Source: Meandrina meandrites
Lineage: Eukaryota > Cnidaria > Anthozoa > Scleractinia > Meandrinidae
Reading direction: 5' to 3'
NCBI GenBank assembly: GCA_963693305.1
Contig: OY855916.1
Span: 12,420,092 to 12,484,091, forward strand
Length of the DNA stretch: 64,000 nt
Positions 24,208-35,530 of the stretch are shown piece after piece. Every line of letters begins with the position of its first letter. Position 1 is the first letter of the stretch. The notes beneath the pieces are model-generated. The model saw nothing but the letters and a program-made list of their open reading frames with translations, was not told where the DNA came from and made no database searches. The translations under genes and the position numbers were made by a program.

Positions 24208-25462
24208 TAAAACACCTTCATAAACTTGCCATATTATTGTAGAGAAGATTTGTCTAGCTCTGCTCGTTTATATTGCCGAGGCATGTTTTTGGGTTCTCTG
24301 GTCGTGCAATGTAGCTTACATATAGCTTCAAAGTGTGTTTAGCAGAGATGTTGTTTGCCTGAAGCAAAGACTGTGTTTCTTACGTAAATAAGGTACAACT
24401 TTTAGTTTAATAGACGCTTTTAATCCTCCTTTGGTTGTTGTGTGACGATTTGACACCACACAAATTGAATATCATAGATTTAACGCAAGTCTTTTGACAG
24501 TTTTGCGCGTTGTATATTGCCACTATTAAGTTTTTCTCAGGCGAGACCATGGTTTCGATCCTCCAAATGGATCTCATCAGTTGCCGGTAGTTTGTTTTTC
24601 GTACGGAGTCGCTAGTGCAACTCCTACATGTGAGAGAATGTTACACATTCTGCGGCTTGCATTTGGTTTGCGGCTTATATATGAAACTGTACTCGTTAGT
24701 TGGATCGAAATGTTGTGGTGCGCTCTAATTGGTCCTTGCCAGTCCAATCAGGTTGCTGTAGTTTCAATCCGTTTGTTTTTCAAGCTAAGTGTTGTGTTTT
24801 CTAAAAGGTTTATATATGAAATTTTGAGGTTTTGTGATGTAGAGTCATTTTACGAAAATATAATTTGTTCATATTATTTCCTCCGGATGTTGAGGAATTG
24901 TTAGGTTTAATTTTCGTGTTATTTGGAGTTGACTCTTACAGTTCAGTATTTAATGTGCAACTCAGTGGTTTCACGGTAGAACGGGGCTCTGTCTGAAAAA
25001 CATCACAGTAGTAAGTAGCAAGGGTTGACAGGCCGCACAACTTCTACCATTGGGAAACATTTCAAAACCTTTTCTATGTTTGCTCTAACGAATACAATCT
25101 TAATTAGATTGATACCCTGTGTATTTCTAAAATGCGATGTACGTTTTAATATCAGGAGGCTTATAGGAGTAGAAGAGAGCTCTTGACTGTGTAAACTATA
25201 GCAAATTTACAGAGGTGATATTTGATTTCATGTCAGGCTTACACCCTGTGGAGCTTAAAACACCTTCATAAACTTGCCATATTATTGTAGAGAAGATTTG
25301 TCTAGCTCTGCTCGTTTATATTGGCGAGGCATGTTTTTGGGTTCTCTGGTCGTGCAATCTAGCTTACATATAGCTTCAAAGTGTGTTTAGCAGAGATGTT
25401 TGCCTGAAGCAAAGACTGTTTCTTGCGTAAATAAGGTAGAACTTTTAGTTTAATAGACGCTT
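24208..25462 (-). repeat. Hammerhead satellite block D
   Basis: Completes the unit split by the LTR element, continues through one more ribozyme, then a more diverged partial unit that stops at the junction with the Penelope-like array (AATAGACGCTT joined to ACAGCAACC, about 1 bp of overlap). From here the polarity of ribozyme-bearing DNA switches from minus to plus. Confidence 0.85.
24540..24585 (-). ncRNA. Hammerhead ribozyme, satellite unit 15
   Basis: Intact core. It is the last minus-strand copy before the polarity switch and lies in a unit with several private substitutions (for example TTTGTTCATATT near 24865). Confidence 0.83.
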
Positions 25463-25644
25463 ACAGCAACCTGATTGGACTGGCAAGGACCAATCAGAAC
25501 GCACCATTTTCGATCCATCTAACGGCCACAGGTGAATATAAAAGCTCAAACTTGTCCAAAAATCTTCGGAACGGAACAGAGCTAATACCTCTTCCATTCC
25601 ACAAATAGCAACTGACGAGAATCGTAAGATTCGAAACCGCGGTC
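25462..25644 (+). promoter_or_regulatory. Partial PLE linker (promoter) before copy 1
   Basis: The 3' part of the linker seen in full at 26500-26950: ATTGG/CCAAT palindrome, TATAAAA at 25537-25543, then the ribozyme. Its 5' part is lost at the satellite junction. Confidence 0.7.
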
Positions 25645-25649
25645 TTGCT
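25607..25649 (+). ncRNA. Type I hammerhead ribozyme, PLE copy 1
   Basis: Stem I AGCAA/TTGCT (perfect), core CTGACGA, stem II GAATC/GATTC closed by a GTAA (GNRA-type) loop, core GAAA, stem III CCGCGG, cleavage triplet GTC with the cut after 25644. It lies about 64 bases downstream of the TATA box, in the expected 5' leader. Confidence 0.88.
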
Positions 25650-26499
25650 TGCAACCTTACATCACAACAGATCAATACAAAGCAAAATGGAGGATCAGTA
25701 CCATGACGAGCTCTCTCCAAGCATCCTTGGAACCAGTCCGCTGAATCCCCATACGACCAGCCTGACTGTTCAATGAATTTACACAGCGACAACGAAGATG
25801 ATCAGTAAGTATTTTCACTGTGGGACGCCAGCAAAACAGACATTGAAAGATTCATCGAACAAGCGAATTCACACCATCCTACAATTAAATTCACAGCTGA
25901 AATCTCAAAAACGGAAACTATATTTCTGGATACAGTCATATACAAAGGCAAAAGATTCAGGGAACAATCAATCCTTGACATAAAAACACATTTTAAGCCT
26001 ACAGAAACCTTTCAATACACCCACTACACCTCTTGTCACCCGCCAAGTGTGAAAAAAGGATTCGTAAAGGGCGAAGCCCTTAGACTCCTAAGAACAAATT
26101 CTTCAGAAATCACTTTTGAAGAGAACATTCTAAATTTCAGAGCACACTTGGTCGGAAGGGGCTACCCACTAAATCTGATAGATAAACACCTATCAGAAGT
26201 ACATTTCACAGAAAGGAAGTCAGCGCTTAAACAAAACAAAGAAAATACAAAAGATATTTTGCCTTTTGTCACACAATATGAACCAGCAGTGCCAAACATC
26301 AAACAAGTTCTAATGAAAAAATGGCACATGATAGAAGAACAACCACTACTCAAGGAAATCTTCAAAGATCCACCTATCATATCTTTTAAGAAAGGAAAAT
26401 CTTTAAAGGATATGCTCGTTAGAGCAAAACTATCAAGCTTCTCAAATGTTTCACACCGGTAGAGATTGTGCGGCCTGTCATGCCTTGCTACTTCCTGCT
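25645..26499 (+). mobile_element. Penelope-like element copy 1, internally deleted
   Basis: It has the 5' leader and first ~40 codons of the element, then jumps at 25805/25810 (4-base filler TAAG) to the sequence matching 28935 of copy 2, losing about 1.82 kb including the N-terminal domain and most of the reverse transcriptase. The natural 3' end (CTTCCTGCT) is at 26499. Ribozyme to ribozyme the unit is 1,306 bp, close in size to the satellite unit. Confidence 0.85.
25687..26463 (+). pseudogene. Deleted and frameshifted PLE ORF, copy 1
   Basis: Starts MEDQYHDEL as in copy 2. It is frameshifted by a missing A near 25747 and then loses the central coding region. The C-terminal segment (from 26049, VKKGFVKGEALRLL onward) stays open to the stop at 26460-26462. 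It cannot make a reverse transcriptase. Confidence 0.85.
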
Positions 26500-26950
26500 G
26501 ATTATGCTTTCCAGACAGAGTCCTATTCTACCAGTGAAACCACTTAATTAACACAGTCAGAAAGTTGTACTGTACTACAATTCTACGCCTAAATACAGGC
26601 AAACTAGAATACACATTTCTTCAATCTTTGAAAGAAAGCACTTTTAGAACGCGTTCAACATGAAATGCCTGTATTTTTAAAACAGGATGCATTCTAAGGC
26701 GTAAAATTTGCATATATGAACCCTTTAGAAAACACAACACAAGCTTCAAACTCATACGGATCGAACCTACAGCAACCTGATTGGACTGGCAAGGACCAAT
26801 CAGAACGCACCATTTTCGATCCATCTAACGGCCACAGGTGAATATAAAAGCTCAAACTTGTCCAAAAATCTTCGGAACGGAACAGAGCTAATACCTCTTC
26901 CATTCCACAAATAGCAACTGACGAGAATCGTAAGATTCGAAACCGCAGTC
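26500..26950 (+). promoter_or_regulatory. PLE linker: promoter and ribozyme leader (pLTR), before copy 2
   Basis: A 451-bp segment between the 3' end of copy 1 and the 5' end of copy 2. It contains an ATTGG/CCAAT palindrome (26780-26800), a TATAAAA box (26843-26849) and, about 65 bp later, the hammerhead. This is the layout expected if a Pol II transcript starts near 26875 and the ribozyme trims its 5' end. The same 451-bp length recurs at 29625-30075. Related sequence forms the promoter half of the satellite unit. Confidence 0.75.
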
Positions 26951-26955
26951 TTGCT
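26913..26955 (+). ncRNA. Hammerhead ribozyme, PLE copy 2
   Basis: As in copy 1 except that stem III/loop reads CCGCAG, not CCGCGG, so the self-complementary palindrome is lost. Predicted cut after 26950. Confidence 0.85.
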
Positions 26956-29624
26956 TGCAACCTTACATCACAACAGATCAATACAAAACAAAATGGAGGA
27001 TCAGTACCATGACGAGCTCTCTCCAAGCATCCTTGGAACCAGTCCGCTGAATACCCCATACGACCAGCCTGACTGTTCAATGAATTTACACAGCGACAAC
27101 GAAGATGATCAGTTCGAAATCCCAAGCTACCAGCCTCCAAAAGAGGACGCCAAACCCAGTAGTGGGAACGAAAAGAAAACCAAACCAACAAAGAAACGGA
27201 AGGCCACCCAAGCACTACCTTCCACAGAAGCTAAAATAATGAAGACGGAAATTTCCATCAGGAAATTAAATGAACATTTAGAGAAAAAGACTTGTCCAAA
27301 GACTTTAAGATATTCTGCTAGGGCCAATATCCCGGCAGACGAAGACTTTAAGAAAGACATAAAGACAATCAGAGAGAAAGCGGAGCAAGGATTTATCCGC
27401 GCTCTAACAAGATTTCATTATCGCCGTCTTGAAAAACAGAAAATTAAGCTTAACAAAGACAAAGCTAAGGCCCGCCGTTTAAGTGAAAACGGTTCAGAAA
27501 CCGCACGAAACAAATCCAGAGCTACTCCGCCAACGGCGGACAACCGCAGTGAGAAACTAAAGAAGCTTGAGAGACTCCAAGCTCAAGTAGATCAAATGAT
27601 GTTAGAACTCAAAGAGAACGAAGACAATAAAGATTGTGAAAACTACTCACACATGTCTGGTAAATGTGTCAACACCACCAAGGGTGGGGAAAACCAAAAT
27701 AAAGGGTTAAATAACTACACGAAAACCCAAAGAGACACGAAAAAGCGAAAAGAACGCAGAAACAAACCAAAAAACTTAGCCTCACACCAAACAAATAAGG
27801 AGGAAAGATATATCAAAAACCTCTCAAACAAAAACCTCACTTATTTACAAACAAAAGTAATCTCCAGGGGATTAAAATTCATACCGGTGAACAAACCAAA
27901 CACAAACCGAATCCGGCGGCAATTACTGCAGGATTTCCAACATTTTGAAAGACGAATGCGTCTTAAATATATGTTTCACAAAAAACACAAAGAAGTTCAC
28001 CCTTTCCATGTCAAATCTAACTGGAACCCACCAGTTCAAAAATCAGTTGCCCTGGAGAGCTTTTTAGAAGAAGTTAAAATGGATCTGGCTGAGATAAAAA
28101 TAACTAAGCCTAAACAGAACTTGTCACGCAATGAACGAAAAGCATTAAATGAAATGAAACAAAACAAAGAAATAAATCTCAAGAAAGCGGACAAGGGAAG
28201 CACCACTGTTGTCATGAATACAATAGACAAGATTCAAGAGGGTCAAATCCAAATCAACGATCAAAACAATTACAGACCTCTTGACAACCCCATGGTTAAA
28301 GAGACACACAGCAAGGTGTCACGTTTAATTACAGACCTTTACCATGGTAATCACATTGATAACATGACAAAGAAATGGCTATCCCAAACACCAAATCCAC
28401 CAAGAATACCAGAATTCTATACTCTTACAAAAATTCACAAGCCAGTCATCACAGGAAGACCCATCATCTCCGGTTGTGATGGGCCCACAGAAAGAATATC
28501 ATCTTTCGTTGATACACTGCTCCAACCTATATCGAAATCACAGGAGTCTTATCTCAAAGACACCACCGATTTCATTAATTTCATTGAGAGAACCAGCCTA
28601 AATAAAGAAACATTTCTTGTTTCGATGGACGTAACGAGTCTGTATACAAATATACCACAGGAAGAGGGCATCAAAACAGTATGTGAAGCATACGACACCT
28701 TTCACAACAATAGCCCTCCAATACCTACACACTACCTCAGAGAAATGCTTAGTCTCATACTTAAAGAAAATTCCTTCCAATTTTATGGAAAGAACTATCT
28801 TCAAATTCACGGCACTGCGATGGGGACCAAAACGGCTGTCGCCTTTGCCAACATATTCATGGCAAACATTGAGACACAAATACTAAGCAAAACTGTCAAA
28901 AAGCCTACAGTTTGGAAACGTTACATTGACGATATATTTTCACTGTGGGACGCCAGCAAAACAGACATTGAAAGATTCATCGAACAAGCGAATTCACACC
29001 ATCCTACAATTAAATTCACAGCTGAAATCTCAAAAACGGAAACTATATTTCTGGATACAGTCATATACAAAGGCAAAAGATTCAGGGAACAATCAATCCT
29101 TGACATAAAAACACATTTTAAGCCTACAGAAACCTTTCAATACACCCACTACACCTCTTGTCACACGCCAAGTGTGAAAAAAGGATTCGTAAAGGGCGAA
29201 GCCCTTAGACTCCTAAGAACCAATTCTTCAGAAATCACTTTTGAAGAGAACATTCTAAATTTCAGAGCACACTTGGTCGGAAGGGGCTACCCACTAAATC
29301 TGATAGATAAACACCTATCAGAAGTACATTTCACAGAAAGGAAGTCAGCGCTTAAACAAAACAAAGAAAATACAAAAGATATTTTGCCTTTTGTCACACA
29401 ATATGAACCAGCAGTGCCAAACATCAAACAAGTTCTAATGAAAAAATGGCACATGATAGAAGAACAACCACTACTCAAGGAAATCTTCAAAGATCCACCT
29501 ATCATATCTTTTAAGAAAGGAAAATCTTTAAAGGATATGCTCGTTAGAGCAAAACTATCAAGCTTCTCAAATGTTTCACACCGGTAGAGATTGTGCGGCC
29601 TGTCATGCCTTGCTACTTCCTGCT
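26951..29624 (+). mobile_element. Penelope-like element copy 2 (full length, 2,674 bp)
   Basis: Defined by the ribozyme cut at 26950/26951 (TTGCTTGCAACC) and the shared 3' terminus CTTCCTGCT. Copy 3 has exactly the same 2,674-bp length. No GIY-YIG endonuclease domain is visible within these limits. Confidence 0.88.
26993..29587 (+). CDS. Penelope-like reverse transcriptase, intact 864-codon frame
   Basis: The start ATG (26993, context CAAAATGG) follows a 42-base leader after the ribozyme cut. Residues 1-130 are acidic then lysine-rich, with a nuclear-signal-like KKTKPTKKRK. About 130-340 is charged, probably coiled-coil or RNA-binding. From about 345 it is a Penelope-type reverse transcriptase: DKGSTTVV (400), KIHKP and GRPIIS (488-493), motif A D546 in SMDVTSLYTNIP, HGTAMGT, YIDD with D646/D647, then KFT and FLDTVIYK and the conserved GFVKGEALRLLRTNS thumb region. 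The family copies element RNA into chromosomal DNA. The frame stops just after the RT-thumb region; no GIY-YIG domain follows. A CxxC remnant (GRDCAAC) lies beyond the stop in another frame. It is the only copy in the window that could supply the enzyme. Confidence 0.92.
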   Translation: MEDQYHDELSPSILGTSPLNTPYDQPDCSMNLHSDNEDDQFEIPSYQPPKEDAKPSSGNEKKTKPTKKRKATQALPSTEAKIMKTEISIRKLNEHLEKKTCPKTLRYSARANIPADEDFKKDIKTIREKAEQGFIRALTRFHYRRLEKQKIKLNKDKAKARRLSENGSETARNKSRATPPTADNRSEKLKKLERLQAQVDQMMLELKENEDNKDCENYSHMSGKCVNTTKGGENQNKGLNNYTKTQRDTKKRKERRNKPKNLASHQTNKEERYIKNLSNKNLTYLQTKVISRGLKFIPVNKPNTNRIRRQLLQDFQHFERRMRLKYMFHKKHKEVHPFHVKSNWNPPVQKSVALESFLEEVKMDLAEIKITKPKQNLSRNERKALNEMKQNKEINLKKADKGSTTVVMNTIDKIQEGQIQINDQNNYRPLDNPMVKETHSKVSRLITDLYHGNHIDNMTKKWLSQTPNPPRIPEFYTLTKIHKPVITGRPIISGCDGPTERISSFVDTLLQPISKSQESYLKDTTDFINFIERTSLNKETFLVSMDVTSLYTNIPQEEGIKTVCEAYDTFHNNSPPIPTHYLREMLSLILKENSFQFYGKNYLQIHGTAMGTKTAVAFANIFMANIETQILSKTVKKPTVWKRYIDDIFSLWDASKTDIERFIEQANSHHPTIKFTAEISKTETIFLDTVIYKGKRFREQSILDIKTHFKPTETFQYTHYTSCHTPSVKKGFVKGEALRLLRTNSSEITFEENILNFRAHLVGRGYPLNLIDKHLSEVHFTERKSALKQNKENTKDILPFVTQYEPAVPNIKQVLMKKWHMIEEQPLLKEIFKDPPIISFKKGKSLKDMLVRAKLSSFSNVSHR

Positions 29625-30075
29625 GATTATGCTTTCCAGACAGAGCCCTATTCTACCAGTGAAACCACTTAATTAACACAGTCAGAAAGTTGTACTGTAC
29701 TACAATTCTACGCCTAAATACAGGCAAACTAGAATACACATTTCTTCAATCTTTGAAAGAAAGCACTTTTAGAACGCGTTCAACATGAAATGCCTGTATT
29801 TTTAAAACAGGATGCATTCTAAGGCGTAAAATTTGCATATATGAACCCTTTAGAAAACACAACACAAGCTTCAAACTCATACGGATCGAACCTACAGCAA
29901 CCTGATTGGACTGGCAAGGACCAATCAGAACGCACCATTTTCGATCCATCTAACGGCCACAGGTGAATATAAAAGCTCAAACTTGTCCAAAAATCTTCGG
30001 AACGGAACAGAGCTAATACCTCTTCCATTCCACAAATAGCAACTGACGAGAATCGTAAGATTCGAAACCGCGGTC
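29625..30075 (+). promoter_or_regulatory. PLE linker before copy 3
   Basis: 451 bp, nearly identical to 26500-26950: CCAAT palindrome, TATAAAA at 29968-29974, ribozyme at the end. Confidence 0.75.
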
Positions 30076-30080
30076 TTGCT
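30038..30080 (+). ncRNA. Hammerhead ribozyme, PLE copy 3
   Basis: Same as the copy 1 ribozyme, with perfect stem I, a GTAA-capped stem II and the palindromic CCGCGG stem III. Predicted cut after 30075. Confidence 0.88.
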
Positions 30081-32749
30081 TGCAACCTTACATCACAACA
30101 GATCAATACAAAACAAAATGGAGGATCAGTACCATGACGAGCTCTCTCCAAGCATCCTTGGAACCAGTCCGCTGAATACCCCATACGACCAGCCTGACTG
30201 TTCAATGAATTTACACAGCGACAACGAAGATGATCAGTTCGAAATCCCAAGCTACCAGCCTCCAAAAGAGGACGCCAAACCCAGTAGTGGGAACGAAAAG
30301 AAAACCAAACCAACAAAGAAACGGAAGGCCACCCAAGCACTACCTTCCACAGAAGCTAAAATAATGAAGACGGAAATTTCCATCAGGAAATTAAATGAAC
30401 ATTTAGAGAAAAAGACTTGTCCAAAGACTTTAAGATATTCTGCTAGGGCCAATATCCCGGCAGACGAAGACTTTAAGAAAGACATAAAGACAATCAGAGA
30501 GAAAGCGGAGCAAGGATTTATCCGCGCTCTAACAAGATTTCATTATCGCCGTCTTGAAAAACAGAAAATTAAGCTTAACAAAGACAAAGCTAAGGCCCGC
30601 CGTTTAAGTGAAAACGGTTCAGAAACCGCACGAAACAAATCCAGAGCTACTCCGCCAACGGCGGACAACCGCAGTGAGAAACTAAAGAAGCTTGAGAGAC
30701 TCCAAGCTCAAGTAGATCAAATGATGTTAGAACTCAAAGAGAACGAAGACAATAAAGATTGTGAAAACTACTCACACATGTCTGGTAAATGTGTCAACAC
30801 CACCAAGGGTGGGGAAAACCAAAATAAAGGGTTAAATAACTACACGAAAACCCAAAGAGACACGAAAAAGCGAAAAGAACGCAGAAACAAACCAAAAAAC
30901 TTAGCCTCACACCAAACAAATAAGGAGGAAAGATATATCAAAAACCTCTCAAACAAAAACCTCACTTATTTACAAACAAAAGTAATCTCCAGGGGATTAA
31001 AATTCATACCGGTGAACAAACCAAACACAAACCGAATCCGGCGGCAATTACTGCAGGATTTCCAACATTTTGAAAGACAAATGCGTCTTAAATATATGTT
31101 TCACAAAAAACACAAAGAAGTTCACCCTTTCCATGTCAAATCTAACTGGAACCCACCAGTTCAAAAATCAGTTGCCCTGGAGAGCTTTTTAGAAGAAGTT
31201 AAAATGGATCTGGCTGAGATAAAAATAACTAAGCCTAAACAGAACTTGTCACGCAATGAACGAAAAGCATTAAATGAAATGAAACAAAACAAAGAAATAA
31301 ATCTCAAGAAAGCGGACAAGGGAAGCACCACTGTTGTCATGAATACAATAGACAAGATTCAAGAGGGTCAAATCCAAATCAACGATCAAAACAATTACAG
31401 ACCTCTTGACAACCCCATGGTTAAAGAGACACACAGCAAGGTGTCACGTTTAATTACAGACCTTTACCATGGTAATCACATTGATAACATGACAAAGAAA
31501 TGGCTATCCCAAACACCAAATCCACCAAGAATACCAGAATTCTATACTCTTACAAAAATTCACAAGCCAGTCATCACAGGAAGACCCATCATCTCCGGTT
31601 GTGATGGGCCCACAGAAAGAATATCATCTTTCGTTGATACACTGCTCCAACCTATATCGAAATCACAGGAGTCTTATCTCAAAGACACCACCGATTTCAT
31701 TAATTTCATTGAGAGAACCAGCGTAAATAAAGAAACATTTCTTGTTTCGATGGACGTAACGAGTCTGTATACAAATATACCACAGGAAGAGGGCATCAAA
31801 ACAGTATGTGAAGCATACGACACCTTTCACAACAATAGCCCTCCAATACCTACACACTACCTCAGAGAAATGCTTAGTCTCATACTTAAAGAAAATTTCT
31901 TCCAATTTTATGGAAAGAACTATCTTCAAATTCACGGCACTGCGATGGGGACCAAAACGGCTGTCGCCTTTGCCAACATATTCATGGCAAACATTGAGAC
32001 ACAAATACTAAGCAAAACTGTCAAAAAGCCTACAGTTTGGAAACGTTACATTGACGATATATTTTCACTGTGAAACGCCAGCAAAACAGACATTGAAAGA
32101 TTCATCGAACAAGCGAATTCACACCATCCTACAATTAAATTCACAGCTGAAATCTCAAAAACGGAAACTATATTTCTGGATACAGTCATATACAAAGGCA
32201 AAAGATTCAGGGAACAATCAATCCTTGACATAAAAACACATTTTAAGCCTACAGAAACCTTTCAATACACCCACTACACCTCTTGTCACCCGCCAAGTGT
32301 GAAAAAAGGATTCGTAAAGGGCGAAGCCCTTAGACTCCTAAGAACCAATTCTTCAGAAATCAGTTTTGAAGAGAACATTCTAAATTTCAGAGCACACTTG
32401 GTCGGAAGGGGCTACCCACTAAATCTGATAGATAAACACCTATCAGAAGTACATTTCACGGAAAGGAAGTCAGCGCTTAAACAAAACAAAGAAAATACAA
32501 AAGATATTTTGCCTTTTGTCACACAATATGAACCAGCAGTGCCAAACATCAAACAAGTTCTAATGAAAAAATGGCACATGATAGAAGAACAACCACTACT
32601 CAAGGAAATCTTCAAAGATCCACCTATCATATCTTTTAAGAAAGGAAAATCTTTAAAGGATATGCTCGTTAGAGCAAAAATATGAAGCTTCTCAAATGTT
32701 TCACAGCGGTAGAGATTGTGCGGCCTGTCATGCCTTGCTACTTCCTGCT
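30076..32749 (+). mobile_element. Penelope-like element copy 3
   Basis: 2,674 bp from the ribozyme cut to CTTCCTGCT, where it is joined directly to the middle of a plus-oriented satellite unit (CACCTCTG...). Confidence 0.87.
30118..32685 (+). pseudogene. PLE reverse transcriptase ORF with one nonsense codon, copy 3
   Basis: Collinear with copy 2. The frame stays open apart from TGA at 32071-32073, where TGGGAC became TGAAAC just after the YIDDIFSL motif, removing the thumb region. The downstream part resumes in the same frame to a stop at 32683-32685 (RAKI end, nine codons shorter than copy 2). The catalytic palm is still encoded but the protein would be truncated to 651 residues. Confidence 0.88.
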
Positions 32750-33381
32750 CACCTCTGCAAATTTGCTATAGTTTACACAGTCAAGAGCTCTCTTCTACTC
32801 CTATAAGCCTCCTTATATTAAAACGTATATTGCGTTTTAGAAATACACAGGGTATCAATCTAATTAAGATTGTATTCGTTAGAGCAAACATAGAAAAGGT
32901 TTTGAAATGTTTCACAATGGTAGAAGTTGTGCAGCCTGTCAACCCTTGCTACTTACTACTGTGATGTTTTTCAGACAGAGCCCCGTTCTACCGTGAAACC
33001 ACTGAGTTGCACATTAAATACTGAACTGTAAGAGTCAACTCCAAATAACACGAAAATTAAACCTAACAATTCCTCAACATCCGGAGGAAATAATATGAAG
33101 AAATTATATTTTCGTAAAATGACTCTACATCACAAAACCTCAAAATTTCATATATAAACCTTTTAGAAAACACAACACGTAGCTTGAAAAACAAACGGAT
33201 CGAAACTTCAGCAACCTGATTGGACTGGCAAGGACCAATTAGAACGCACCACAACATTTCGATCCAACTAACGAATACGGTTTCATATATAAGCCGCAAA
33301 CCAAATGCAAGCCGCACAATGTGAAACATTCTGTCACATGTAGGAGTTGCACTAGCAACTCCCTACGAAAAACAAACTACC

Positions 33382-33427
33382 GGCAACAGATGAGATCCAT
33401 TTGGAGGATCGAAACCATGGTCTTGCC
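33382..33427 (+). ncRNA. Decayed hammerhead, inverted satellite copy 1
   Basis: Stems I (GGCAA/TTGCC, perfect), II and III are kept, but the core reads CAGATGA (U4 to A), which should abolish cleavage. Confidence 0.75.
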
Positions 33428-34436
33428 TGAGAAAAACTTAATAGTGGCAATATACAACGCGCAAAACTGTCAAAAGACTTGCGTTAACTCTATGATATTC
33501 AATTTGTGTGGTGTCAAATCGTCACACAACAACCAAAGGAGGATTAAAAGCGTCTATTAAACTAAAAGTTCTACCTTATTTACGCAAGAAACACAGTCTT
33601 TGCTTCAGGCAAACAACATCTCTGCTAAACACACTTTGAAGCTATATGTAAGCTACATTGCACGACCAGACAACCCAAAAACATGCCTCGGCAATATAAA
33701 CGAGCAGAGCTAGACAAATCTTCTCTACAATAATATGGCAAGTTTATGAAGGTGTTTTAAGCTCCACAGGGTGTAAGCCTGACATGAAATCAAATATCAC
33801 CTCTGTAAATTTGCTATAGTTTACACAGTCAAGAGCTCTCTTCTACTCCTATAAGCCTCCTGATATTAAAACGTATATCGCGTTTTAGAAATACACAGGG
33901 TATCAATCTAATTAAGATTGTATTCGTTAGAGCAAACATAGAAAAGGTTTTGAAATGTTTCACAATGGTAGAAGTTGTGCAGCCTGTCAACCCTTGCTAC
34001 TTACTGCTGTGATGTTTTTCAGACAGAGCCCCGTTCTACCGTGAAACCACTGAGTTGCACATTAAATACTGAACTGTAAGAGTCAACTCCAAATAACACC
34101 AAAAATTAAACCTAACAATTCCTCAACATCCGGAGGAAATAATATGAAGGAATTATATTTTCGTAAAATGACTCTACATCACAAAACCTCAAAATTTCAT
34201 ATATAAACCTTTTAGAAAACACAACACGTAGCTTGAAAAACAAACGGATCGAAACTACAGCAACCTGATTGGACCGGCAAGGAGCAATTAGAACGCACCA
34301 CAACATTTCGATCCAACTAACGAGTACGGTTTCATATATAAGCCGCAAACCAAATGCAAGCCGCAGAATGTGTAACATTCTCTCACATGTAGGAGCTCGA
34401 GTTGCACTAGCGACTCCGTACGAAAAACAAACTACC

Positions 34437-34482
34437 TGCAATTGATGCGATCCATTTGGAGGATCGAAACCATGGTCTTGCC
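34437..34482 (+). ncRNA. Decayed hammerhead, inverted satellite copy 2
   Basis: The core reads TTGATGC: two invariant bases changed. GAAA and the CCATGG stem III are intact. Confidence 0.75.
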
Positions 34483-35484
34483 TGAGAAAATCTTAATAGT
34501 GGCAATATAGAACGCGCAAAACTGTCAAAAGACTTGCGTTAAATCTATGATATTCAATTTGTGTGGTGTCAAATCGTCACACAACAACCAAAGGAGGATT
34601 AAAAGCGTCTATTAATCTAAAAGTTCTACCTTATTTACGCAAGAAACACAGTCTTTGCTTCAGGCAAACAACATCTCTGCTAAACACACTTTGAAGCTAT
34701 ATGTAAGCTACATTGCACGACCAGAGAACCCAAAAACATGCCTCGGCAATATAAACGAGCAGAGCTAGACAAATCTTCTCTACAATAATATGGCAAGTTT
34801 ATGAAGGTGTTTTAAGCTCCACAGGGTGTAAGCCTGACATGAAATCAAATATCACCTCGGTAAATTTGCTATAGTTTACACAGTCAAGAGCTCTCTTCTA
34901 CTCCTATAAGCCTCCTGATATTAAAACGTACATCGCATTTTAGAAATACACAGGGTATCAATCTAATTAAGATTGTATTCGTTAGAGCAAACATAGAAAA
35001 GGTTTTGAAATGTTTCACAATGGTAAAAGTTGTGCGGCCTGTCAACCCTTGCTACTTACTACTGTGATGTTTTTCAGACAGAGCCCCGTTCTACCGTGAA
35101 ACCACTGAGTTGCACATTAAATACTGAACTGTAAGAGTCAACTCCAAATAACACCAAAATTAAGCCTAACAATTCCTCAACATCCGGAGGAAATAATATG
35201 TAGAAGTTATATTTTCGTAAAATGACTCTACATCACAAAACCTCAAAATTTCATATATAAACCTTTTAGAAAACACAACACTTAGCTTGAAAAACAAACG
35301 GATCGAAACTACAGCAACCTGATTGGACTGGCAAGGACCAATTAGAACGCACCACAACATTTCGATCCAACTAACGAATACGGTTTCATATATAAGCCGC
35401 AAACCAAACGCAAGCCGCAGAATGTGTCACATTCTCTCACATGTAGGAGTTGCACTAGCAACTCCGTATGAAAAATAAACTACT

Positions 35485-35530
35485 GGGAACAGATGAGATC
35501 CATTTGGAGGATCGAAACCATGGTCTTGCC
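35485..35530 (+). ncRNA. Decayed hammerhead, inverted satellite copy 3
   Basis: The core reads CAGATGA and stem I also has a G-G mismatch (GGGAA). Confidence 0.75.

Noticed and set aside
26694..27215. 173-codon minus-strand frame over the PLE leader (also 29819-30340)
   Set aside because: Shadow of the PLE linker and ORF start; lies across the promoter and ribozyme.
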